DNA of 64,000 bases from Streptomyces sp. A012304 (GTDB lineage: Bacteria; Actinomycetota; Actinomycetes; Streptomycetales; Streptomycetaceae): assembly GCF_026008495.1 (NCBI RefSeq), contig NZ_BQUN01000095.1:146583-210582 (forward strand), given 5' to 3'. The notes below the pieces were generated by a model, which saw nothing but the letters and a program-made list of their open reading frames with translations, was not told where the DNA came from and did no database searches. Below, piece after piece: positions 29,012 to 38,296 of this stretch (position 1 is the first letter of the stretch; each line of letters opens with the position of its first letter). A program made the position numbers and the translations under genes.

Positions 29012-30324
29012 CAGGAGCCCACGTTCTTCCGCGTGTCGGTCCACTTCTTGCCGAGGCCCGCGAGGAAGTCGTCCAGGCTGCCCTTCTTCGCGCCGCGCGC
29101 GAGGTCGACCAGCTCCTGCCGGTACTCGGGCTTGTAGATGCCGACCTCCGACTCGTCGTCGATCAGCTTGACCTCGGCGCCCGCCGAGTCGTCCAGCTCG
29201 ATCAGCTTCACGCCGGCGTCCTCGTACGGCTTGAGCACGGCGGGCATCGAGGCGTTCTGGAGCGGGGAGATGGCCAGGTTGTCCCGGTCGTAGCCGGACT
29301 TGTCGGTGAACCAGTCGATCCAGGCGCGGGCGGCCTCCTTGTGCTCGGAGTGGATGTTGACGGCCTGGTTGTAGTCGGGGCCGATGGTCGAGCAGAACGC
29401 GCCGTCCTTCTGGGCCGGGAAAGGCATGAAGCCGATGTCGTCGGGGTTCACGCCGGCCTTCTTCGCGGCGTCCTGGAACTGGACGATGGCCCAGGTGCCG
29501 AGCCACTGCGTGGCGATCTCGCCCTTCGCCAGCTGCGGCTTGGACAGCTCCCAGTTGGTGGTCGTCGGGTCCTTCTCGGCGAGGCCCCGCTTCACGATGT
29601 CGTAGAGCAACTGGTCGCCCACGCGCAGGTCGGAGCCGTTCGCCCACGGGTCGCCCTCGGCGAGCTTCGCGGTGGCGCGCGGGTCGCAGGAGACCGAGCC
29701 GTTGACGTACGTCCAGGAGGTCAGCGGCCACTGGGCGGCGAAGTTGGTGTAATAGGGGGTCGCGTCCGTCTTGTCCTTGATGGCCTTCAGGGCGGCGAGG
29801 AACGCGGCCGGGGTGGTGGGCCACTCGGTGACCCCGGCCTCCCGCCAGACTCTCTTGTTGTAGACGAAGCCGGGCATCACGCCGACCGGGCTCTGGCCGT
29901 AGACCTTGCCGTCGACGGTGGTGAAGTCGGTGAAGCGGTACTTCTTACGGCGCTCGGCCTCGGTGCCGAGGGACGCGAAGAACTTCGGGTAGTCGTCCTT
30001 CTTGATCACCGCCGGGATCAGCAGGACGTCCCCGTAGTCCTCGGTGTTCATCCGGATCTTGATCTCGGACTCGTAGTTGGTGAGGGCCTGGAACTCGACC
30101 TTCACCTTCGGGTACGTCTTGTTGAACTCGGCGGCGTACTTCTTCATCGTGCCGTCCTGCACGAGGTCGGTCCGCACGGTGAGGACCGTGATGTCTCCGC
30201 TCACTTGCGACGGGTCGTCGGGCGCCTTGGCCTCCGCGCCCTTCGAGGTGCCTGCTGTACCGGTGCAGCCCGGGAGCAGCAGGGCGGCTCCCGCGACGAC
30301 GGCGAGGACTGTACGGCGGTTCAT
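29011..30324 (-). CDS. Sugar-binding lipoprotein of ABC importer
   Basis: About 437 residues. The signal peptide has Arg-Arg at the N-terminus, a hydrophobic core and lipobox LLPGC, so it is a membrane-anchored lipoprotein. The body follows family 1 solute-binding proteins (EFNKTYPKVKVEFQ, IGPDYNQAVNIHSEHKEAA). ATG 30324 has GGAG nine bases upstream; ATG 30330 is too close to it. It is the first gene of a three-gene importer operon that diverges from the GH2 gene across a shared operator region. Confidence 0.92.
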   Translation of the reverse strand: MNRRTVLAVVAGAALLLPGCTGTAGTSKGAEAKAPDDPSQVSGDITVLTVRTDLVQDGTMKKYAAEFNKTYPKVKVEFQALTNYESEIKIRMNTEDYGDVLLIPAVIKKDDYPKFFASLGTEAERRKKYRFTDFTTVDGKVYGQSPVGVMPGFVYNKRVWREAGVTEWPTTPAAFLAALKAIKDKTDATPYYTNFAAQWPLTSWTYVNGSVSCDPRATAKLAEGDPWANGSDLRVGDQLLYDIVKRGLAEKDPTTTNWELSKPQLAKGEIATQWLGTWAIVQFQDAAKKAGVNPDDIGFMPFPAQKDGAFCSTIGPDYNQAVNIHSEHKEAARAWIDWFTDKSGYDRDNLAISPLQNASMPAVLKPYEDAGVKLIELDDSAGAEVKLIDDESEVGIYKPEYRQELVDLARGAKKGSLDDFLAGLGKKWTDTRKNVGS

Positions 30325-30383
30325 GTGCATCAGCTCCGTTCTTGGGACGGACGAGCACGAGCGGGTTGGCTGATTCGGCACTC

Positions 30384-30464
30384 TGACAGCGCTTTCTCAA
30401 CCGGTAAAGTCCCATTCCCGCCAAGGCTTGGGCAGATGGCAACCATCGCTCGGATTTACCGGTT
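30384..30464. promoter_or_regulatory. Divergent operator region, importer versus mannosidase
   Basis: The 150-base gap between two divergent starts holds three symmetric elements. A near-palindrome, GACAGCGCTTTC (30385-30396), is centred on AGCGCT, the core typical of LacI-family operators in Streptomyces. AACCGGTAAA (30399-30408) recurs as its exact inverse TTTACCGGTT (30455-30464), just ahead of the GH2 start. The LacI-type repressor gene next to the GH2 gene is the obvious ligand, which is inference. Confidence 0.65.
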
Positions 30465-30476
30465 TAGGGAGTGCGC

Positions 30477-32873
30477 ATGCTGGAGGCGACACCGCTCACC
30501 GACGGCTGGATCCTGCGGCACGAGGGGGCGGAACTCCCGGCCGCGGTGCCGGGCTGTGTGCACACCGATCTGCTCGCGGCCGGGGTGATCCCGGACCCGT
30601 TCCTCGGCCGGAACGAGACCGACGTCGCCTGGGTGGGGCGGCGCGCGTGGACGTACGAGACGCGGCTGCCGGAGGTGGCGTCCGGGCACGAGCAGACCGA
30701 CCTCGTCTTCGAGGGGCTGGACACGGCCGCCGAGATCCTGGTGGACGGCCGGCTCGTGGGCCGGGTCCGCAACATGCACCGCTCCTATCGCTACGACGTG
30801 ACCGGCCTCGGGGGGCCGCTGACCGTGCGGTTCCGCTCCGCCTACGCGGAGGCGGAGGCCGTGCGCGGGCGGCTCGGCGAGCGGCCCGCCGCGTACACCG
30901 AGCCGTACCAGTACATCCGCAAGATGGCCTGCTCCTTCGGCTGGGACTGGGGGCCGACCCTGGTGACGGCCGGGATCTGGCGGCCGGTGCGGCTGGAGCG
31001 CTGGTCGACGGCGCGGATCGCCCGGGTGCGCCCGCTGGTCACCGTCGAACGGGGCGTCGGCGTCGTCGAGCTCTGTGTCGACGTGGAGCGGACCCGGGCG
31101 GAGGCCGCGCTCACCCTGGAGGCCCGGGTGGGCGGCCGACGGGTGCGGGCCGAGGTGCCGGGCACGAGCGCCGTCGTCCGGGTGGAGGTGCCGGACGCCG
31201 AGCTGTGGTGGCCGCGCGGGTACGGCCGACAGCCGCTGTACGACATGGAGTTGACGCTCCACCATGACGAGGCGCCGCTCGACGTCTGGCGCCGGCGGGT
31301 CGGCTTCCGCGAGGTCGGGCTGGACACCTCCGCGGACGCGCACGGCACCGGCTTCACCCTCGTCGTCAACGGCGAGCGGCTCTTCGCGCGGGGCGTGAAC
31401 TGGATCCCGGACGACGTCTTCCCCTCCCGGGTCACCCGCGAGCGCTACCGGGAGCGGCTGCGGCAGGCCGCGGACGCCGGAGTGGACCTGGTGCGGGTGT
31501 GGGGCGGCGGGATCTACGAGAGCGAGGACTTCTACGACGCCTGCGACGAGCTGGGCCTGCTGGTGTGGCAGGACTTCCCCTTCGCGTGCGCCGCCTATCC
31601 CGAGGAGCAGCCGCTGCGCGGCGAGGTGGAGGCGGAGGCCCGGGAGAACGTCGTACGGCTGATGCCGCATCCCTCGCTGGTGCTGTGGAACGGGAACAAC
31701 GAGAACCTGTGGGGGTTCCGGGACTGGGGGTGGCAGGAGCGGCTCGGCGGGGACTCCTGGGGCGAGGGGTACTACCTGGGCGTCCTGCCGCGGGTGGTGG
31801 CCGAGCTGGATCCGACCCGGCCGTACACGGCGGGCAGCCCCTGGTCGGGGTCGTGGCGGCGGCACCCGAACGATCCGGCGCACGGCACCCACCACTCGTG
31901 GGAGGTGTGGAACCGGGAGGACTACGCGCGGTACCGCGCGGACGTGCCGCGGTTCGTGGCCGAGTTCGGCTGGCAGGCGCCGCCCGCGTACGCCACGCTG
32001 CGGCGGGCGCTGCCGGGCGAGGGGCTCGCCCCGGACTCCCCCGGTGTGCTGCACCACCAGAAGGCCGAGGACGGCAACGGCAAGCTGGAGCGCGGGCTGG
32101 CCCGCCATTTCGCCGCCTGGCAGGGGGACTTCGACCGCTGGCACTACCTCACCCAGGTCAACCAGGCCCGTGCGGTGGCCGCCGGGATCGAGCACTGGCG
32201 GTCGCACTGGCCGGTCTGCGCGGGCACGGTCCTCTGGCAGCTCAACGACTGCTGGCCGGTGACCTCCTGGGCGGCGGTCGACGGGGACGGCCGGGAGAAA
32301 CCGCTCTACCACGAGCTGCGCCGGCTGTACGCCGACCGGCTGCTGACCCTGCAACCTCGCGAGGGCGGGCTGGTGGCGGCGGCCGTCAACCAGGGCGCCG
32401 GGCGGTGGACGGGCACGCTGGAGCTGCGGCGGATGACGGTCGCCGGGGACGTGCTCGGTTCGGCCCGGGTGGAGCTGGCCGCGGCGGCGCGGACGGTGGC
32501 CGAGGTGCCCGTGCCGGCGGAGCTGACGCCGGCCGGGGCGAAGGAGTTCCTGGTGGCCGACGCGTGGGAGTCCCCCGGTTCGAGCGGGGGCGGGCCGCGG
32601 GCGCTGCACTTCCCGGTGCCCGACCGTGAGGTCGCCTACCCGCGGCCGGAGTTCGAGGTGTCCGTCGTGCCGGGCGGCATCGAGGTGAGCGCCCGTACCC
32701 TCGTGCGGGACCTGCTGCTCCAGGCCGACCGGCTGGATCCCCGGGCGCGGGCCGACCGGGGGCTCGTGACGCTGCTTCCCGGGGAACGGGTGACCATCGG
32801 GGTGGCGGGCTGGGAGACTCCGGACGCCGACGCCGCCCGCGCGGCCCTGTACTGCCTGGAGCCCATGACATGA
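30477..32873 (+). CDS. Beta-mannosidase, GH2
   Basis: About 798 residues. The N-terminal jelly roll (GWILRHEGAELPAAVPGCVHTDLL), an Ig-like domain and a TIM barrel follow the GH2 beta-mannosidase plan. The acid/base Glu lies in WNGNNENLW (near residue 409) and the nucleophile Glu in AEFGWQ (near 496). It should release mannose from the non-reducing end of beta-mannosides. There is no signal peptide, so it acts on imported sugars in the cytoplasm, matching the divergent importer. ATG 30477 has GGGAG five bases upstream and is preferred over GTG 30471. Confidence 0.93.
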   Translation: MLEATPLTDGWILRHEGAELPAAVPGCVHTDLLAAGVIPDPFLGRNETDVAWVGRRAWTYETRLPEVASGHEQTDLVFEGLDTAAEILVDGRLVGRVRNMHRSYRYDVTGLGGPLTVRFRSAYAEAEAVRGRLGERPAAYTEPYQYIRKMACSFGWDWGPTLVTAGIWRPVRLERWSTARIARVRPLVTVERGVGVVELCVDVERTRAEAALTLEARVGGRRVRAEVPGTSAVVRVEVPDAELWWPRGYGRQPLYDMELTLHHDEAPLDVWRRRVGFREVGLDTSADAHGTGFTLVVNGERLFARGVNWIPDDVFPSRVTRERYRERLRQAADAGVDLVRVWGGGIYESEDFYDACDELGLLVWQDFPFACAAYPEEQPLRGEVEAEARENVVRLMPHPSLVLWNGNNENLWGFRDWGWQERLGGDSWGEGYYLGVLPRVVAELDPTRPYTAGSPWSGSWRRHPNDPAHGTHHSWEVWNREDYARYRADVPRFVAEFGWQAPPAYATLRRALPGEGLAPDSPGVLHHQKAEDGNGKLERGLARHFAAWQGDFDRWHYLTQVNQARAVAAGIEHWRSHWPVCAGTVLWQLNDCWPVTSWAAVDGDGREKPLYHELRRLYADRLLTLQPREGGLVAAAVNQGAGRWTGTLELRRMTVAGDVLGSARVELAAAARTVAEVPVPAELTPAGAKEFLVADAWESPGSSGGGPRALHFPVPDREVAYPRPEFEVSVVPGGIEVSARTLVRDLLLQADRLDPRARADRGLVTLLPGERVTIGVAGWETPDADAARAALYCLEPMT

Positions 32874-33898
32874 CCGCACCCCGTGTCACCATCAAGGACG
32901 TCGCCGCGCGCGCCGGCGTGTCCAAGGGGGCCGTCTCGCTCGCCTTCAACCGCAAGCCGGGGCTGTCGGAGGCGACCCGGGACCGCATCTTCGCGGCGGC
33001 GCGGGAGCTGGGCTGGGAACCGAACCTGACCGCGCGGTCGCTGTCGAGTTCGCGGGTGGACGTGGTGGGGCTCGCGATCTGCCGGCCGGCGCGGATGCTG
33101 GGCCTGGAGCCGTTCTACATGGAGTTCGTCTCCGGGGTGGAGAGCGTGCTGAGCGAGCGCTCCTGCTCGCTGCTGCTGCGGCTGGTGCGCAGCCCGGAGG
33201 AGGAGGTCGGCGTCCAGGAGTCGTGGTGGCGGGGCCGGCAGGTCGGCGGGTCGATCCTGGTGGACTTCCGGGCGGACGATCCCCGGGTGGCGGCGGCCGA
33301 GCGGCTCGCGATGCCGGTGGTCGCCGTCGGGCATCCCTCGCTGACCGGGGGCCTGACCTCGGTGTGGACCGACGACGCCACGGCCGTCACCGAGGCGGTG
33401 CGCTATCTGGCGGCGCTCGGGCACCGGCGGATCGCCCGGGTCGGCGGGGCGGCGGCCCTCGGGCACACCGTCATGCGGACCGCGGCCTTCGACGAGGCGG
33501 CGCGCGCGGTGGGACTGACCGGAGCCTGGCAGGTCGACACCGACTACTCCGGGGAGGCCGGCGCCCGGGCCACCCGCTCGCTGCTGGCCGCCGCCCCGCC
33601 GGAACGTCCGACGGCGATCGTCTACGACAACGACATCATGGCGGTGGCGGGTCTGTCGGTGGCGGCCGAGATGGGGCTCGCCGTGCCGCGCGACGTGTCC
33701 CTGCTGGCGTGGGACGACTCCCAGCTGTGCCGTCTCACCCATCCGCCGCTGTCCGCGATGAGCCACGACGTGCACGGATTCGGCGCGGAGGCGGCCCGTA
33801 CGCTGTTCGGGGTGATCACCGGGGAGGGCCCGGGGTCCCATCCGGTGCCGACGCCGGTCCTGACGCCGAGGGGGTCGACGGCGCCTCCGACGGTGTGA
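32870..33898 (+). CDS. LacI-family transcriptional repressor
   Basis: 342 residues. The N-terminal LacI helix-turn-helix and hinge are clear (VTIKDVAARAGVSKGAVSLAFNRKPGLSEATRDRI), followed by a periplasmic-binding-protein-like sensor domain (ALGHRRIARVGG, YDNDIMAVAGL, LLAWDDSQLCRLTHPPLS). Its ATG overlaps the beta-mannosidase stop (ATGA). It probably represses the divergent importer and mannosidase genes through AGCGCT/CCGGT palindromes, with a mannoside as inducer (inferred). Confidence 0.93.
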   Translation: MTAPRVTIKDVAARAGVSKGAVSLAFNRKPGLSEATRDRIFAAARELGWEPNLTARSLSSSRVDVVGLAICRPARMLGLEPFYMEFVSGVESVLSERSCSLLLRLVRSPEEEVGVQESWWRGRQVGGSILVDFRADDPRVAAAERLAMPVVAVGHPSLTGGLTSVWTDDATAVTEAVRYLAALGHRRIARVGGAAALGHTVMRTAAFDEAARAVGLTGAWQVDTDYSGEAGARATRSLLAAAPPERPTAIVYDNDIMAVAGLSVAAEMGLAVPRDVSLLAWDDSQLCRLTHPPLSAMSHDVHGFGAEAARTLFGVITGEGPGSHPVPTPVLTPRGSTAPPTV

Positions 33899-33936
33899 CC
33901 TTCACCGCTTGGGGCGAGGGGGCTGGGCAGCCTGGT

Positions 33937-33974
33937 TACTCATAAGTAGCATGGGTGCTGAGCGCGCGCTCAGC
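33937..33974. promoter_or_regulatory. Two palindromes in the fadA leader
   Basis: TACTCATAAGTA (33937-33948) is a near-palindrome of form TACTYATRAGTA in an AT-rich island that may overlap the promoter. It is followed by GCTGAGCGCGCGCTCAGC (33957-33974), a perfect 18-bp palindrome. Both lie within 80 bases of the fadA start and suit dimeric regulators such as TetR-type fatty-acid repressors. The regulator is not in the window. Confidence 0.5.
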
Positions 33975-34016
33975 GTGCCGCAGCAGTGCCATCCCGCACC
34001 CTGGAGGAGAGCCATC

Positions 34017-35234
34017 GTGCCTCGTACCGTCAGGGACGTCGTCTTCGTCGACGGCGTCCGTACCCCGTTCGGCAAGGCGGGCCCGAAGGGCATCTACCAC
34101 GAGACCCGCGCCGACGACCTCGTCGTGAAGGCGATCCGGGAGCTGCTGCGCCGCAACCCCGGTCTCGACCCGAAGAAGATCGACGAGGTCGCCATCGCCG
34201 CGACCACGCAGATCGGCGACCAGGGCCTGACCATCGGCCGCACGGCCGGGATCCTGGCCGGTCTCCCCCAGTCGGTCCCCGGCTACTCCATCGACCGCAT
34301 GTGCGCCGGTGCCCTGACCGCCGTCACCACGGTCGCCGGCTCCGTCGCCTTCGGCGCGTACGACATCGCCGTCGCGGGCGGTGTCGAGCACATGGGCCGT
34401 CACCCGATGGGCGAGGGCGTCGACCCCAACCCGCGGTTCGTCAGCGAGAAGCTGGTCGACGAGTCCGCCCTGTTCATGGGCATGACCGCGGAGAACCTGC
34501 ACGACCGCTACCCGCAGATCACCAAGCTGCGCGCCGACGAGTACGCCGTGCGCTCGCAGGAGAAGGCCGCCAAGGCGTACGCCAACGGCAAGATCCAGGC
34601 CGACCTGGTGCCGATCTCCGTGCGCCGCACCAACCCCGAGGGCGGCGAGACCGGCTGGGGCCTGGTCACCGCCGACGAGCCGATGCGCCCGGGCACGACC
34701 CTGGAGAACCTCCAGGGCCTGAAGACCCCGTTCCGTGTGCACGGCCGGGTCACCGCCGGCAACGCGGCCGGTCTGAACGACGGCGCCACCGCCTCGCTCA
34801 TCGCCTCCGAGGACTTCGCCCGCGAGAACGGCCTGCCGGTCAAGATGCGCCTGGTCTCCTACTCCTTCGCGGGTGTGGAGCCGGAGGTCATGGGCTACGG
34901 CCCGATCCCGGCCACGGAGAAGGCCCTCGCGCAGGCGGGCCTGTCCATCTCCGACATCGGTCTGTTCGAGATCAACGAGGCGTTCGCCGTCCAGGTCCTG
35001 GCCTTCCTCGACCACTACGGCATCGCCGACGACGACGAGCGCGTCAACCAGTACGGCGGCGCCATCGCCTTCGGTCACCCGCTGGCCTCCTCCGGTGTGC
35101 GTCTGATGACGCAGCTGGCCCGCCAGTTCGAGGAGCAGCCGCACGTCCGCTACGGCCTGACCACCATGTGCGTCGGCTTCGGCATGGGCGCGACGGTCAT
35201 CTGGGAGAACCCGCACTTCGAGGGGGACAAGTGA
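34017..35234 (+). CDS. fadA: Acetyl-CoA C-acyltransferase (thiolase)
   Basis: About 405 residues. It carries the active-site Cys in DRMCAGAL (residue 96), then NEAFAVQ, GGAIAFGHPLASSG and the C-terminal Cys of CVGFGMG, a complete thiolase set. It cleaves 3-ketoacyl-CoA in beta-oxidation. GTG 34017 follows GGAGGAG; the frame is open upstream, but the conserved N-terminus (VRDVVFVDGVRTPFGK) begins here. The stop overlaps the fadB start as GTGA. Confidence 0.94.
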   Translation: MPRTVRDVVFVDGVRTPFGKAGPKGIYHETRADDLVVKAIRELLRRNPGLDPKKIDEVAIAATTQIGDQGLTIGRTAGILAGLPQSVPGYSIDRMCAGALTAVTTVAGSVAFGAYDIAVAGGVEHMGRHPMGEGVDPNPRFVSEKLVDESALFMGMTAENLHDRYPQITKLRADEYAVRSQEKAAKAYANGKIQADLVPISVRRTNPEGGETGWGLVTADEPMRPGTTLENLQGLKTPFRVHGRVTAGNAAGLNDGATASLIASEDFARENGLPVKMRLVSYSFAGVEPEVMGYGPIPATEKALAQAGLSISDIGLFEINEAFAVQVLAFLDHYGIADDDERVNQYGGAIAFGHPLASSGVRLMTQLARQFEEQPHVRYGLTTMCVGFGMGATVIWENPHFEGDK

Positions 35235-37360
35235 GCACCACCGCCGAGCTTTTGAAGCAGGCCTCGGAACTGTTCCCGGACGAGGTCGTCACGAGCGCGC
35301 ACGTACGCCACCTCGACCTGCCGTCCGGCGCCGGGCGCTTCGCCCTGATCACGCTGGACAACGGCTTCGACCACACCAAGCCGACCACCTTCGGACCGGC
35401 CTCGCTCGCGAACCTCGACACCGCGATCGACCAGGTCGAGAAGGAGGCCGCGGACGGCGAGATCGTCGGCGTCGGCATCACCGGCAAGCCGTTCATCTTC
35501 GCGGTCGGCGCCGACCTCAAGGGCGTCGAACTGCTGAAGGAGTACGAGCACGCGCTCGCCATCGGCAAGGGCGGCCACGAGGTCTTCAAGCGCCTCGCCG
35601 GCCTCGCCGTGCCGACCTTCGCGTACTACAACGGCGCGGCCATGGGCGGCGGCGTCGAGGTCGGTCTGCACTGCACCTACCGCACGGTGTCCGCGGCCCT
35701 CCCGGCGTTCTCCCTGCCCGAGGTCTTCCTCGGCCTGGTCCCCGGCTGGGGCGGCTGCACGCTGCTGCCGAACCTGATCGGCGCGGAGAAGGCCGTCTCG
35801 GTGATCATCGAGAACAGCCTCAACCAGAACAAGCAGCTCAAGGGCGCGCAGGTCTACGAGCTCGGCATCGCCGACGCCCTGTTCGAGGGCGCGGACTTCC
35901 TTGAGCAGTCGCTGATCTGGACGGCGTCCGTCCTCAAGGGCGAGATCGTCGTCGAGCGCCCGGTGATCGACCGCGGCGAGGCCTGGGACCAGGCCGTCGC
36001 CAAGGGCCGCTTCATCGCGGACGGCAAGGTGCACGGCGCGGCCCCGGCCGCCTACCGCGCCCTGGACATCGTCGCCGCCGCCAAGAACGGCGACCTCCAG
36101 CAGGGCTACGACGCCGAGGACAAGGCCCTCGCCGACCTGATCATGGGCGGTGAACTGCGCGCCGGCATCTACGCCTTCAACCTGGTGCAGAAGCGCGGCA
36201 AGCGCCCGGCGGGCGCCCCGGACAAGAACCTGGCGCGTCCGGTCACCAAGGTCGGCGTCGTCGGCGCCGGTCTGATGGCCTCGCAGCTGGCGCTGCTGTT
36301 CCTGCGCCGCCTGGAGGTCCCGGTCGTCCTCACGGACATCGACCAGGAGCGCGTCGACAAGGGTGTGGGCTACGTCCACGCCGAGATCGACAAGCTGCTC
36401 GGCAAGGGCCGGATCAACCAGGACAAGGCCAACCGCCTCAAGGCGCTGGTGACCGGTGTCCTGGACAAGGCCGAGGGCTTCTCCGACGCGGACTTCATCA
36501 TCGAGGCCGTGTTCGAGGAGATCGGCGTCAAGCAGCAGGTGTTCGCGGAGGTCGAGGCGGTCGCCCCGGCGCACGCGATCCTCGCCACCAACACCTCCTC
36601 GCTGTCGGTGTCGGAGATGGCGTCGAAGCTCCAGCACCCCGAGCGGGTCGTCGGCTTCCACTTCTTCAACCCGGTCGCCGTGCTGCCGCTGCTGGAGATC
36701 GTGCGCGGCGAGAAGACCGACGACGCCTCGCTGGCCACGGCGTTCGCCGTCGCCAAGAAGCTGAAGAAGACCGCGGTCCTGGTGAAGGACGCCCCGGCGT
36801 TCGTCGTGAACCGCATCCTGACCCGCTTCATGGGCGAGGTCCAGAACGTCATCGACGAGGGCACCCCGGTCGCGGTCGCGGAGAAGGCGGTGGAGCCCCT
36901 GGGCCTGCCGATGTCCCCGCTGGTCCTGCTGGAGCTGGTCGGCCCGGCCATCGGCCTGCATGTCTCCGAGACGCTCAACCGGGCGTTCCCGGACCGCTTC
37001 AAGGTCTCCCCGAACCTCAAGGCGGTCGTCGAGGCGGGCAAGCGCGGCTTCTACGTCTACGACAGCGGCAAGCCCGAGCTGGACCCGGAGGTCGCCGCGC
37101 TGCTGAAGCAGGGCGATGTCGCCCTCACCGAGGAGCAGGTGCGGGCGCGGGTCCTGGAGGCGGTGGCGCAGGAGATCGGGCTCATGCTCGACGAGGGCGT
37201 CGTCGCCGAGGCCCAGGACATCGACCTGTGCCTGATCACCGGCGCCGGCTGGCCCTTCCACTTGGGCGGCATCACGCCGTACCTGGACCGTGAGGGTGTG
37301 TCGGAGCGGGTGAACGGCAAGCGGTTCCTGGCTCCGGGCGTGGCGTCGATCCCGGCGTGA
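35231..37360 (+). CDS. fadB: Fatty-acid oxidation multienzyme FadB
   Basis: About 709 residues. The N-terminal third is an enoyl-CoA hydratase (FAVGADLKGVELL, NGAAMGGGVEVGLHCTYR). A Rossmann 3-hydroxyacyl-CoA dehydrogenase starts near 335 (VGVVGAGLMASQLALLF) with HFFNPV and the C-terminal dehydrogenase domains. It hydrates enoyl-CoA and oxidises the product for the thiolase encoded just before it (GTGA overlap). The gene ends 22 bases before a strong terminator. Confidence 0.94.
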   Translation: MSTTAELLKQASELFPDEVVTSAHVRHLDLPSGAGRFALITLDNGFDHTKPTTFGPASLANLDTAIDQVEKEAADGEIVGVGITGKPFIFAVGADLKGVELLKEYEHALAIGKGGHEVFKRLAGLAVPTFAYYNGAAMGGGVEVGLHCTYRTVSAALPAFSLPEVFLGLVPGWGGCTLLPNLIGAEKAVSVIIENSLNQNKQLKGAQVYELGIADALFEGADFLEQSLIWTASVLKGEIVVERPVIDRGEAWDQAVAKGRFIADGKVHGAAPAAYRALDIVAAAKNGDLQQGYDAEDKALADLIMGGELRAGIYAFNLVQKRGKRPAGAPDKNLARPVTKVGVVGAGLMASQLALLFLRRLEVPVVLTDIDQERVDKGVGYVHAEIDKLLGKGRINQDKANRLKALVTGVLDKAEGFSDADFIIEAVFEEIGVKQQVFAEVEAVAPAHAILATNTSSLSVSEMASKLQHPERVVGFHFFNPVAVLPLLEIVRGEKTDDASLATAFAVAKKLKKTAVLVKDAPAFVVNRILTRFMGEVQNVIDEGTPVAVAEKAVEPLGLPMSPLVLLELVGPAIGLHVSETLNRAFPDRFKVSPNLKAVVEAGKRGFYVYDSGKPELDPEVAALLKQGDVALTEEQVRARVLEAVAQEIGLMLDEGVVAEAQDIDLCLITGAGWPFHLGGITPYLDREGVSERVNGKRFLAPGVASIPA

Positions 37361-37382
37361 CGCCCGCCCCGCGGGGCAGGTG

Positions 37383-37417
37383 AAGAGGGCCTCCGCCGTC
37401 ATGGCGGAGGCCCTCTT
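37383..37417. terminator. Bidirectional hairpin terminator after fadB
   Basis: A perfect 15-bp stem (AAGAGGGCCTCCGCC with its complement) and a 5-base loop, lying between the stop of fadB on the plus strand and the stop of a small minus-strand gene at 37419. It can serve both. Confidence 0.85.
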
Positions 37418-37418
37418 C

Positions 37419-37574
37419 TCACGCGCTCGCGTCGTCCTGTCGTTCGGCCGCGGCGAGCCGCGCCCTCAGTTCGGCGTTCTCCGCCTCCAGGGCCACCATG
37501 CGCTTGCGCGCGAAGTACAGCTCCAGGACGGCGTCCTGGAACTCGGCGACGAGCTGTTCGGGGGTCAGTTCCAT
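37419..37574 (-). CDS. Small coiled-coil protein
   Basis: 51 residues from ATG 37574: an acidic N-terminus (MELTPEQLVAEF), then a continuous heptad-like helix (RMVALEAENAELRARLAAAE). No signal peptide. It ends two bases before the fadB-side terminator and starts 12 bases after the stop of the Tat-exported protein gene on the same strand, so the two look like an operon. Function unknown; a small dimeric coiled coil is all that can be inferred. Confidence 0.65.
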   Translation of the reverse strand: MELTPEQLVAEFQDAVLELYFARKRMVALEAENAELRARLAAAERQDDASA

Positions 37575-37585
37575 GGGGGTGCGCC

Positions 37586-38296
37586 TCACGCCAGCCGGAC
37601 GGGTGTGCTGTTGATGCCCTTCCAGTACAGCTTGCCGCCCTGGGCGTAGAGGGAGCCGCCACCGGCCGTGGCGGGCGCGTTGTTCGGCTCCGTGTCGACG
37701 TCCGCGAGCCGCACCGCGCCCTCGGCGAGGATGGCCGAGTGGGCGTTGGCGCCCTGGACCACGTGGAGTTGGGACTCGGGAGCGTTGCCACGGCCGACGC
37801 CTATGCCGGTCAGGCCGTTGCCCTTGACGACGAAGTCGTCCAGGCCCTTGTTGTTGCGCAGGACGAGCAGCGCGCCCTTGGTCGGGCCGGTGGTGGCGGT
37901 CACGAAGATGCCCTGGGCGGCGGTGCCGCCCTGATCGACGGTGCCGGTGGTCTTCAGGTCGATCGACAGGGCGGACCCGTCGGCGTCCGAACCGTCGAGG
38001 TAGCCGTTGTGGGTGATCTTCAGGGTGCCGCGCGCGGTCTCCGCGCCGGCCAGGTTCATGGCCGAGGTGGCCGGGTTCTTCGAGGTCACGTTGAGCGCCG
38101 AGGCCGGTCCGGAGGTGGCGGCGCAGTTGATGGTGACCGTGTACGCCGTCGTCGACGAGCTCCAGAAGTTGGCGGGCGCGGCGTAGTCGGTGTACTCGCC
38201 GTCGGCGGCCGCCTCCGTGCCGGCCGCGACGGTGACCGCGCCGGCGGTGAAGGCGCCGAGGAACACTCTTCGTCCCACTGCCATGGGTGTACTCAC
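37586..38296 (-). CDS. Tat-exported fibre-like protein
   Basis: About 236 residues from GTG 38296 (ATG 38284 is also possible). The N-terminus is a Tat-like signal (GRRVFLGAFTAGAVTVAAG) ending near AAADG. The mature part is Thr/Ser/Gly-rich with no enzyme motif. Its C-terminus (SLYAQGGKLYWKGINSTPVRLA) resembles the ends of phage tail-fibre and hyaluronidase-like beta-structured proteins. The frame is open to 38503, but the extra N-terminal part lacks features and a good ribosome site. Function unknown; probably a secreted beta-rich structural or binding protein. Confidence 0.7.
   Translation of the reverse strand: MSTPMAVGRRVFLGAFTAGAVTVAAGTEAAADGEYTDYAAPANFWSSSTTAYTVTINCAATSGPASALNVTSKNPATSAMNLAGAETARGTLKITHNGYLDGSDADGSALSIDLKTTGTVDQGGTAAQGIFVTATTGPTKGALLVLRNNKGLDDFVVKGNGLTGIGVGRGNAPESQLHVVQGANAHSAILAEGAVRLADVDTEPNNAPATAGGGSLYAQGGKLYWKGINSTPVRLA

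Noticed and set aside
30456..32879. 807-codon minus-strand frame opposite the beta-mannosidase
   Set aside because: No domain features; the plus strand encodes a full GH2 enzyme with both catalytic Glu residues.
35150..37402. 750-codon minus-strand frame opposite fadB
   Set aside because: Asp/Val/Arg/Leu-rich shadow of a gene with clear hydratase and dehydrogenase motifs.
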